Virus record (IMG/VR): IMGVR_UViG_3300025395_000030
Coordinates: 1-27,230 of that record
DNA from: a virus
DNA length: 27,230 bases
Strand: one strand, 5' to 3'
The notes below the pieces were generated by a model. It saw only the letters and a program-made list of their open reading frames with translations. It searched no databases and was not told the DNA's origin. A program made the position numbers and the translations under genes. Position 1 is the stretch's first letter. Each line of letters opens with the position of its first letter. Below, piece by piece: positions 21,990 through 27,230 of the stretch.

Positions 21990-22496
21990 TTAGTTGCTCT
22001 TGTAATTCTGTAAAAAAAGGTTGTTGACGTATCGGGTAATTTCTCGATCCAGCTGTCTGAAACTTTCGTGCCTTTCAGTGCCCCACCACCAATAAAGCAA
22101 GTCATCGATGTGGGCATTGGTGACAATGCTATCGGGTTTGTTGATTGCCTCCTTTCTGAATAACAGCAGTAAATGGGCCCGCCAGGTGAAAACCTCACTG
22201 ATGGTTTCATAACCACCACTGCACCAAGCCAGGAATCCAAAAAGATCAGCGCTGAGGCATTTATCGGTGTCGCGTTGCCCTTCGCCTTTAAGCTGGCCTT
22301 TTGGCAAGGCATAGACACCAATTTTGTTTGTCAATGCTGGGCTATCGGTTTTGACTGCATCCCATAGGCATTTAAGGGCCCGCGAGCTTATCTTCGGCAA
22401 TAGCCATTCCCTCAAAGCAATTTGCCACCCGGCCAGCTGTTCGGGTTCATGTTTTTGCCCATTAATAATTTCCTCGATAGTTACATTCGTCTTCAT
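21990..22496 (-). CDS. Conserved-looking phage protein, unknown function
   Basis: This 168-aa protein starts at ATG 22496 with a GAGGGG SD about 5 bases away. A TTG start 31 codons earlier only reads through the CxxC small gene. The sequence is helix-rich: TIEEIINGQKHEPEQLAGWQIALREWLLPKIS at the start, a Trp-rich middle (LYWWWGTERHE), and a YNNLFLQNYKSN-like end. No zinc or nucleotide motif is seen. It starts 35 bp inside the previous small gene and ends 12 bp before the SSB-like gene, so it belongs to the replication operon. Confidence 0.7.
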   Translation of the reverse strand: MKTNVTIEEIINGQKHEPEQLAGWQIALREWLLPKISSRALKCLWDAVKTDSPALTNKIGVYALPKGQLKGEGQRDTDKCLSADLFGFLAWCSGGYETISEVFTWRAHLLLLFRKEAINKPDSIVTNAHIDDLLYWWWGTERHESFRQLDREITRYVNNLFLQNYKSN

Positions 22497-22599
22497 AGTC
22501 CCCCTCGCTTTCAGCCATCTCCAGTGCCTCGCAAATGCCACAGATTCCGTCCTCAACCTGGCATCCGCAGTAATTGCATACGTCGTCAATGACCTGCAT
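22462..22599 (-). CDS. 45-aa CxxC zinc-ribbon-like small protein
   Basis: ATG 22599 has SD AGGGG at 7 bases. The 45-codon frame encodes CNYCGCQVEDGICGIC at about 8-23: a CxxC pair, then Cys-x-x-Cys about 9 residues later, then an acidic helix (EALEMAESEGDYEDE). This is a compact zinc-ribbon or rubredoxin-like knuckle. The good SD and cysteine spacing support a gene despite the short length. Its 3' part overlaps the next start by 35 bp in another frame. Confidence 0.68.
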   Translation of the reverse strand: MQVIDDVCNYCGCQVEDGICGICEALEMAESEGDYEDECNYRGNY

Positions 22600-22668
22600 T
22601 AAAATCCCCTTACGTGAAATTAGAGTTAAAAATTAAACAGCTTACATTAAGGCAAAAAAAAATTATAG

Positions 22669-23601
22669 TTAATTGACAGGATCAAATTCTAGTTCTGGAA
22701 ATTCGCTGGCATGATCCCCAAACAAATTAAATCGAATATGTTTTGTTACCTTGTTTGCTAAACGGTAATTCCAAGCCTTGATGCCCTTGGCAAACTTTTC
22801 CACATATCCCATCCGCCTGTTGCTGCGGAATCGATCCATAATTTCCTTGCGGAGTGCGTAGACGGGGTCCCCCTCTTGCAGCCTTTCGCCCTTATCGAGA
22901 TCACGAAAGAAATTGTCCGCATGCTTTTTTAGGCCGTGCTGGCAACCAAGGTAATGGATTACAGAACTGGGACCGTCCCCAACATTGATTTCGGTGCTAG
23001 CAACATAGGCAACGGATTCGCGCATACCTGGATTTTCTTGCAAAACACCCAGATACTCGGTGGTGCTGTATATATTCTCCCTGGAGTAAATATGAGACCT
23101 ATCATGGTACCTTTTCAGGCAGCAGATAGCAGCGCCGAGAGTATAATAATGCTTCTCGCCACGGGCGCGTAGATATTGGTTCAGTGTCCGTTTTTCGCCG
23201 GTGTCGGTAGTAAGAGTCGGCTTAATCCCGACAATCACAAACGTCGTAAAACTCACTAATCCATCAGCACACGCGGCAAGACGCTTTTGGCCGTCCACCA
23301 ATTTGCCGTCAGGTCCAAACACGATAGCCGCTCCATTAAGATTCCAGCGGCCACGACGCATGTCGTCCATGTAGGATTTTTTAAACTTAACCGAAATCTT
23401 TCGGAAATTGACAGTATTCCTTTGCTTTAAGCACTCTTGAGCCGACGCTGGAGAAATGCTGATAATTTGTACCTGATAAGTTTTTTTTCCATCGGTCAAA
23501 CGAGCAAAACACTTTCCAGGCAGGAAGAACCCGGCCTCCTCTGGGTAAATCCCTGATTGATATGCCTCGTCCGCTATTTTTCCTGCAATTTCAAAAGTCA
23601 T
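22669..23601 (-). CDS. ParB-like N-terminal domain protein
   Basis: This 310-aa protein has SD AGGGGG 7 bases from the ATG. Residues 70-125 hold YMDDMRRGRWNLNGAAIVFG and GKLVDGQKRLAACA, the ParB/Srx-like signature (…M..G.W..NG..I…DGQHRL.A). The usual His is Lys here. The rest is helical with RTLNQYLRARGEKHYYTLGAAICCL and a central YRLANKV-like helix. ParB-fold proteins can bind nucleotides or DNA, but phage members of this type have no known function. It leads the early operon. It has no HTH of the plasmid ParB kind that I can see, so partition is not claimed. Confidence 0.72.
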   Translation of the reverse strand: MTFEIAGKIADEAYQSGIYPEEAGFFLPGKCFARLTDGKKTYQVQIISISPASAQECLKQRNTVNFRKISVKFKKSYMDDMRRGRWNLNGAAIVFGPDGKLVDGQKRLAACADGLVSFTTFVIVGIKPTLTTDTGEKRTLNQYLRARGEKHYYTLGAAICCLKRYHDRSHIYSRENIYSTTEYLGVLQENPGMRESVAYVASTEINVGDGPSSVIHYLGCQHGLKKHADNFFRDLDKGERLQEGDPVYALRKEIMDRFRSNRRMGYVEKFAKGIKAWNYRLANKVTKHIRFNLFGDHASEFPELEFDPVN

Positions 23602-23631
23602 ACTAATCCCCCTTAATGGTTAATTGTTTTA

Positions 23632-23775
23632 TTAGTGCCTGAAATTCGATTGGGTTAAATCCTCGATGGCCTGTTCCTGGGCCTCGATCACGTCCCGGGA
23701 CCATTGGTAGCAATGAAACAGGCCGAACAGATAGCCGATTAGTCCGGCAAAACAAATGAACATAAATCCGAGCAT
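23632..23775 (-). CDS. 47-aa single-pass membrane protein
   Basis: ATG 23775 follows AAAGGA by 6 bases. The product begins MLGFMFICFAGLIGYLFGLF, one membrane helix, then a charged 25-residue tail with EAQEQAIEDLTQSNF, probably an amphipathic helix. A 92-codon frame on the same strand (23603-23881) is its shadow and has no good SD. It is the first gene of the early minus-strand operon after the structured intergenic region. Function could be superinfection exclusion or a membrane anchor; no family is recognised. Confidence 0.7.
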   Translation of the reverse strand: MLGFMFICFAGLIGYLFGLFHCYQWSRDVIEAQEQAIEDLTQSNFRH

Positions 23776-23827
23776 GCAAATTCCTTTCTAAAAAATAAAA
23801 CAAAACAATCGACACGGTTTGATTAAA

Positions 23828-23957
23828 CACCCGGAGGAGTGTTACCTGATCCTCCCCCGGGTGCCAGGAGACCACCCCCAAGGTGGTTCGTATTGAATCT
23901 TACGTGGTCTGTGGATGCTGGGGGCCGGGTGCCATTCTACAAACACCCAACCCCCAG
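23828..23957. other. Three closely spaced hairpins in the divergent intergenic region
   Basis: Stem 1 pairs CACCCGGAGGAG (23828-23839) with CTCCCCCGGGTG (23852-23863), one mismatch. Stem 2 is ACCACC/GGTGGT (23871-23887). Stem 3 pairs CTGGGGG..GGGTG (23918-23931) with CACCC..CCCCCAG (23944-23957), two mispairs. Together they fill 130 bp of the 446-bp gap (23776-24221). The structures would also form in a minus-strand leader RNA of the early operon. The rest of the gap holds a GTGTACAC palindrome (24091-24098) and the promoter below. Confidence 0.55.
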
Positions 23958-24161
23958 ACTGTTGCCCACATGCCGACCTCATTATTGCCATGGCCCTAAC
24001 CTATGACCGATGGAAATTAAAAAGGCATGTGGTTCCGATAGTGGTTCGAGACACAGATTACTTTGCTTGTGTAAAATGTGTATAGTCGCAGTGTACACAG
24101 AGTATAATCGAACGCAACCTATTTTTTTTGATTTTTTGAAAACTTTTTTATCGCCTACAAT

Positions 24162-24190
24162 TTGAAAAAGTTGCAAACAGGTGGTACATT
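24162..24190 (+). promoter_or_regulatory. Sigma-70-like promoter for the ribbon-helix-helix gene
   Basis: TTGAAA (24162-24167) and TACATT (24185-24190) are 17 bp apart. An AAGGAG SD lies 8 bases before the ATG at 24222. An alternative TATAAT at 24103-24108 lacks a good -35 match. Confidence 0.58.
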
Positions 24191-24221
24191 CAAAGTTACA
24201 ACCAGTTAAGGAGCTGCAACA

Positions 24222-24407
24222 ATGGTCAAAAAAAAGTCTGACAAACCAGTTGAGAAAAAGAAAAAAAGTCGCGGAATGATTAGAGTCGACGACGATCTTC
24301 ACGATATTTTGCTTCAAGAAGCATTAAAAGAAAACAGAGATAAAACAGGCCAATTGAATTATCTTTTAAGAAAGCTGTTTAAAGAGCAAGGATTAATCCC
24401 TAGCTAA
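24222..24407 (+). CDS. Ribbon-helix-helix-like small DNA-binding protein
   Basis: This 61-aa Lys-rich protein is the only plus-strand gene near the integrase. After a basic N-terminus (KKKSDKPVEKKKKS) it has MIRVDDDLHDILLQEALKENRD, a beta strand plus helix, then QLNYLLRKLFKEQGLI as second helix. This is the Arc/CopG ribbon-helix-helix layout. It may repress the divergent early operon or the integrase, and its promoter lies in the gap with palindromes. Its last 8 bases overlap the converging excisionase candidate. Confidence 0.75.
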   Translation: MVKKKSDKPVEKKKKSRGMIRVDDDLHDILLQEALKENRDKTGQLNYLLRKLFKEQGLIPS

Positions 24408-24654
24408 GCAATTCCCTAAGCTCTTCCTTACTGATGTGTTTCACGCCCTGGTTTACCTTTCGGCCTCGGTTCAGCTGATCAAGAAATTCCTGTAGCCACT
24501 CCTCTGACGTGCGGAAACTCCGGCCGATCAACTGATGTTTCAGCCTGATCTTTCGATTATTGCGTTTAATGCCACGGACCATCCAGCACCGCACGGTGAG
24601 CGGGTGAAGTTTGAACCGACGAGCAATAGCGGTTGTCCCGAGAATAAGTTGCAT
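24400..24654 (-). CDS. HTH excisionase candidate (DUF1580-like)
   Basis: This 84-aa protein starts at ATG 24654 (AGGAG, 8 bases). Longer in-frame starts pass through the upstream gap. It has LGTTAIARRFKLHPLTVRCWMVRGIKRNNRKIRLKHQLIGRSFRTSEEWLQEFLDQL. The AARR…HP.T…W…G.RG…L…GGR..TS.E.L..F pattern matches the MerR/DUF1580 helix-turn-helix used as excisionase in planctomycete elements. It would steer the integrase toward excision. It is followed on the same strand by the replication genes and ends convergent with the RHH gene. Downstream of the integrase gene by 88 bp. Confidence 0.74.
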   Translation of the reverse strand: MQLILGTTAIARRFKLHPLTVRCWMVRGIKRNNRKIRLKHQLIGRSFRTSEEWLQEFLDQLNRGRKVNQGVKHISKEELRELLS

Positions 24655-24719
24655 GTGCGTGGCTCCTGAAGGTGTTATAACTTTATTTTGCCACAGCATC
24701 CAAAATAGGTGTACCCCAG

Positions 24720-24741
24720 ATACTGTAAAATTTTACAGTAT
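24720..24741. promoter_or_regulatory. 22-bp perfect palindrome next to the integrase stop
   Basis: ATACTGTAAAATTTTACAGTAT is self-complementary over all 22 bp. It lies 1 bp after the integrase stop. A T-rich run follows on the plus strand (TTTATTTTTC). It shares the half-site CTGTAA/TTACAG with a second palindrome upstream of the integrase at 25877. Operator, integrase arm site or terminator are all possible. Confidence 0.7.
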
Positions 24742-24742
24742 T

Positions 24743-25831
24743 TTATTTTTCAAATTTCCACTCCATTTCGCGAACCACCCGGCGTAGCAATTCGTCATCA
24801 CGTTCCGCATAAATTTGCGTAACGTCCGCTTTCGCGTGCCCTCCGGCGTGCTGAGACGCTTCCAATCCAAACTGGGCCCGGACCAGGGTAAGGGCTGTGT
24901 GTCGGATCTGCCCGGGCGTAAACAGCTTGACGCTTGCCAGTTTGCATGGGCGGTGAAGCAGTTGGCTCACGTGCGCTGGTGCCAATGGCTGGTTGCCCAA
25001 TGGGCTCGGGAACAGGTATTCGCCTGGCTGTTTGCTCAGGTAATCTTGAAGGATTTTTTGACCAGCTTCCGGGATGTAGATCAGTCTTTCCCTTCCATGA
25101 TGTTCGGTTTTGTGATGGGCGGGCCTGTAGGTCCACGGTTGCCCGCTGGTGTCGATGTCCTTGCGTCTCATGATGCGGATTTCCCCGATGCGTGAGCAAG
25201 TCACCAGCTGAAGCCGGAACATGTCCGCATGTCGCTTTTTCATCAATGCCAGCACCTTTAATAAATCCTGCATCGGCACAGGCTGAACGGGAGGCCGATC
25301 GGTGGCAGGTGTTCGCCCTGGCTTAAGGGCTGTCACTGATTTGCAGGACCACCAGATTTCAGGCCGCACTATCTCGCACTCGGAACCCCACCGAATGCAC
25401 CTGGTAACAATCCGAGTCCATGCGTTGCAGGTTTTCCGACAGCATTTCATGGCGACAAAATGTTCTCGAACCTTTTTCAATTTCTGAGGCCCGAAATCGT
25501 TGCAGTGGATGTCTCCGAATAATTCGCCCAATGGCCTTAGAGCCAGCTTGATTCGGAAGAATTCGCTTGTGTGCCGGCCATCGGATAAACGGTAATAACC
25601 GTCGGCCCATTTCAAATATCTTTGGATCAGATCGCCTATCGTGTAATCACCCGGCCCGACAACCTCTTCCCCTCGGTTCACCCATGCGAGGTATTCCGTA
25701 ACCCAGGCTGAATACGCTCGGCCAGTTTCGAGAGATCCAATCGGGCCCAGATAGACCATCTTCCTGGTGCGCGGGTCCGTGACGTAAGACCGGCCTGATG
25801 GTCGATGGTCGCACAGCTTCGGGATTTTCAT
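24743..25831 (-). CDS. int: Tyrosine recombinase / phage integrase
   Basis: This 362-aa integrase has an N-terminal AT-hook-like DNA-binding region (CDHRPSGRSYVTDPRTRKMVYLG), typical of planctomycete elements, and a core domain at 60-175. The catalytic residues seen are Arg214 (TCSRIGEIR), Lys241 (HHKTEHH), Arg310-His311 (GQIRHTA), His332 (GGHAKADVT) and Tyr341 (IYAERD). The first His of the usual HxLRH box is Gly307, as I recall from planctomycete relatives. It integrates the phage at an attachment site near this gene. SD AGGGG is 6 bases from the ATG. The nearby excisionase candidate and palindromes fit an int-att-xis locus. Confidence 0.93.
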   Translation of the reverse strand: MKIPKLCDHRPSGRSYVTDPRTRKMVYLGPIGSLETGRAYSAWVTEYLAWVNRGEEVVGPGDYTIGDLIQRYLKWADGYYRLSDGRHTSEFFRIKLALRPLGELFGDIHCNDFGPQKLKKVREHFVAMKCCRKTCNAWTRIVTRCIRWGSECEIVRPEIWWSCKSVTALKPGRTPATDRPPVQPVPMQDLLKVLALMKKRHADMFRLQLVTCSRIGEIRIMRRKDIDTSGQPWTYRPAHHKTEHHGRERLIYIPEAGQKILQDYLSKQPGEYLFPSPLGNQPLAPAHVSQLLHRPCKLASVKLFTPGQIRHTALTLVRAQFGLEASQHAGGHAKADVTQIYAERDDELLRRVVREMEWKFEK

Positions 25832-26177
25832 GGCAGCCCCTAATACTGAACAGGCGTTAAGGAAAATCTTACCAAATTCTGTAATTACAGAAAATTCGCA
25901 AAAATGGGAAAATAAAAAGAAAGTTGTAAACCGTTGATAAATAAGGGATTAGGAAACAAAAATGGCTGAGAAAATGGCCGGATTAATTGCCAAAGTAGCA
26001 GTATTTTAATACGGCGTAAGAACATACTTTATATAGGTTTGCGTCACGGCTACCATCATTTTACAGAGTGATATTGATAAAGTTGAAAAGCCTATTTTTC
26101 CGGTTGTTTTTAAATTCGGCACAGATAGGATTCTGTAGGATTCTGTAGGGCAATTCCTTAATCAATCATGGTGATAA
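25832..26177. other. AT-rich non-coding gap upstream of integrase
   Basis: No convincing gene is seen. It holds the palindrome above, a GTATT-TT-AATAC dyad near 26000, and a 10-bp tandem repeat TAGGATTCTG twice plus four bases (26126-26149). Such repeats are common in attP arms. A promoter for the plus-strand gene at 26178 is not clear by eye. Confidence 0.5.
25877..25892. promoter_or_regulatory. 16-bp perfect palindrome upstream of integrase
   Basis: TTCTGTAATTACAGAA is self-complementary. It lies 45 bp before the integrase start and has the same CTGTAA half-site as the palindrome at 24720. It overlaps where the integrase promoter should be. Likely an operator or integrase arm site. Confidence 0.65.
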
Positions 26178-26660
26178 ATGGCGAAAAAGAAATCGGGTTC
26201 GGATCCACGGAAAGTTTGGTACCAAATCACTTTGGATCGGGAAATGTTGTGGCGAGTGAGAGAAGCCATGGAGCTAATTGCCCGCTTTCAATCAGGCCAA
26301 TTCCAATATTTGCTCGAAACACTAAAAGACGGCACCGGCAGGCGTATCGAAACTGATTTGGCCCGATCAATTTCCAGCGGGCTCGATCGATCTTTAAAGC
26401 CCGCTATGGGATTGAGCCATCCCAATTCTTCATGGGGCGTTGGTCATGACAAGGAGGTGGATGCCTACTGGGATCTTTACACAGCGGCACGGTATCGCCT
26501 GGCATGGGATCGAGACATTGAGGAGGGCATGATTAAGCCCGGCGAGCCAAGGAAATGGCCGGAGATGATGCAAGTAGTCTATGACGAGCCGACCACGTTT
26601 TCAGGGCATTTTATTAAGGTTTGCAAAATGGAAAGAGGCCTAGATGACAACGGAAATTGA
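26178..26660 (+). CDS. Unknown protein, divergent from the integrase
   Basis: This 160-aa protein starts MAKKKSGSDP. It is helix-rich: RKVWYQITLDREMLWRVREAMELIARFQSGQFQYLLETLKDG, a middle with SNSSWGVGHDKEVDAYWDLYTAARYRLAWDRDIEEG, and a loose C-terminus. There is no visible HTH, zinc or enzyme motif. The SD is weak, and a nearby upstream ATG lies in another frame. The last 17 bp overlap the next gene, so the two are co-translated. It may belong to the phage or to DNA next to it. Confidence 0.65.
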   Translation: MAKKKSGSDPRKVWYQITLDREMLWRVREAMELIARFQSGQFQYLLETLKDGTGRRIETDLARSISSGLDRSLKPAMGLSHPNSSWGVGHDKEVDAYWDLYTAARYRLAWDRDIEEGMIKPGEPRKWPEMMQVVYDEPTTFSGHFIKVCKMERGLDDNGN

Positions 26661-27230
26661 GCTAATCGCGGAAATGGCTGACGCCCTTTACACGCTGGTC
26701 CCTACTTGTTTTTGCCATGCACGCCATTGCAGCAAGTGCGAAAATTGGGAGCGGGCGAAAATTTTGATTGATACTGCCGGAGTGTTCGCAAATTTAAAAA
26801 CTCGTCGTGGCTCCGGCGGCAAGAAACCACCGCAAGGCGGCTTAAGTACAGCACCGCCACAGCCTCCGCAGGATACGCCACCAAAGAAAAAGGTTTGCCG
26901 TTTTTTTTATCGCGGCGAAGGCAAACCTGATCCAGTTCCGGACGATGCTTTCAGCGATAGCATCTCTTGGCAGGGTGGACCCGAAACTTGTAGACCGATG
27001 GCTGATCTTGAAATAAAGGAGACAAATATGTCCGACACCCACCAGCAACTACCATGGCAACCGGGACCAGCTAAGGGAGGATCTGTACCACAGGTACAAC
27101 ATGATACCTATGTGGTAGCTGAGACTAGCCGGGAGCCTCAAATAGTCCATTTTTATGGTGATCGTTGGGATACTGAAGGCGGGGAAATCTTTGATGCCTG
27201 TTGGGAGGAAGTGGATAGATGGTTGATCCT
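26644..27230 (+). CDS. Unknown protein with Cys/His cluster and Pro-rich linker (3' end outside window)
   Basis: ATG 26644 has SD AAAGAGG and an in-frame TAG just before it. The frame stays open for 195 codons to the window edge. Residues 21-37 have CFCHARHCSKCENW, a tight Cys/His cluster that may bind zinc. Residues 55-80 are Gly/Pro/Lys-rich linker. From residue 129 (ATG 27028) a second start with a strong SD, AAAGGAG 6 bases upstream, lies in the same frame and begins MSDTHQQLPW. So this ORF may encode one long protein and one shorter protein. No family is recognised. The 3' end lies beyond the right edge. Confidence 0.65.
   Translation, partial: MTTEIELIAEMADALYTLVPTCFCHARHCSKCENWERAKILIDTAGVFANLKTRRGSGGKKPPQGGLSTAPPQPPQDTPPKKKVCRFFYRGEGKPDPVPDDAFSDSISWQGGPETCRPMADLEIKETNMSDTHQQLPWQPGPAKGGSVPQVQHDTYVVAETSREPQIVHFYGDRWDTEGGEIFDACWEEVDRWLI

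Noticed and set aside
23603-23881. 92-codon minus-strand frame
   Set aside because: The overlapping 47-codon frame has a good SD and a clear membrane helix; this one has neither.
24103-24108. Perfect TATAAT as promoter of the RHH gene
   Set aside because: No good -35 hexamer lies 16-18 bp upstream, and TTGAAA-N17-TACATT lies closer to the gene. It may still be a minor promoter.
25963-26010. 15-codon frame MAEKMAGLIAKVAVF
   Set aside because: Weak SD (AGGAAAC) and too short. There is no supporting context.
1-27230. tRNA or rRNA genes
   Set aside because: No cloverleaf-like or conserved rRNA segment was recognised by eye. A covariance-model search would be decisive.
1-27230. Insertion sequences or transposases
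   Set aside because: No transposase family motif, terminal inverted repeats or target duplication was recognised. The cassette at 10-11 kb carries no mobile-element gene.

Overview
The window is most of a temperate HK97-type siphovirus genome. It carries a tyrosine integrase, so it is probably a prophage. The host is probably a planctomycete. This rests on remembered family resemblance: the integrase N-terminus, a DUF1580-like excisionase candidate, and a Cys-rich, Thr/Ser-linker tail protein of a kind common in Planctomycetota. The host assignment is inference, and no rRNA, tRNA or clear host gene is present to test it.

Layout, read from right to left because almost everything is on the minus strand. 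At 24.2-25.8 kb lie the integrase, a small HTH excisionase candidate and a plus-strand ribbon-helix-helix candidate. At 19.2-23.8 kb lies an early block: a 47-aa membrane protein, a ParB-like protein, a 45-aa CxxC protein, an unknown, an SSB-like protein and a 694-aa PrimPol-like/RecA-fold ATPase fusion. At 19.01-19.24 kb there are 16 copies of CGTTACA in either orientation, a good candidate replication origin. At 16-19 kb follow a TubC-docking-like protein, an RMF/CrpP-like protein, small unknowns, a PD-(D/E)XK nuclease, a phage-encoded beta clamp and an HNH protein joined in frame to a spike-base-like domain. At 11.1-15.8 kb are a sigma-like protein, small and large terminase, portal and prohead protease. 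From 9.9 kb down to base 1 come capsid, head accessory proteins, connector, adaptor, gp10, tail terminator, tail tube, G/GT chaperones with a canonical A-AAA-AAC slippery site, tape measure, a distal tail protein and a partial Cys-rich tail protein that runs off the left edge. Lysis genes are not in the window.

The clearest accessory element is a plus-strand cassette of four small genes at 9.96-11.13 kb, between prohead protease and major capsid protein, which are normally adjacent. It has a near-consensus sigma-70 promoter (TTGACA-N17-TATTAT), an operator-like dyad over the -35 box, a hairpin, three exact 21-bp repeats, an XRE-type regulator and a strong bidirectional terminator. This is the architecture of a moron, a gene set expressed independently during lysogeny.

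Two long genes run off the window edges (1-1099 minus and 26644-27230 plus). Three short genes (23, 45 and 47 codons) were added from start-site and SD evidence. Starts were moved from the longest possible start to SD-supported or stop-coupled ones where stated. The right-hand 1 kb (26.2-27.2 kb, plus strand) holds two genes of unknown function that may be phage or flanking DNA.
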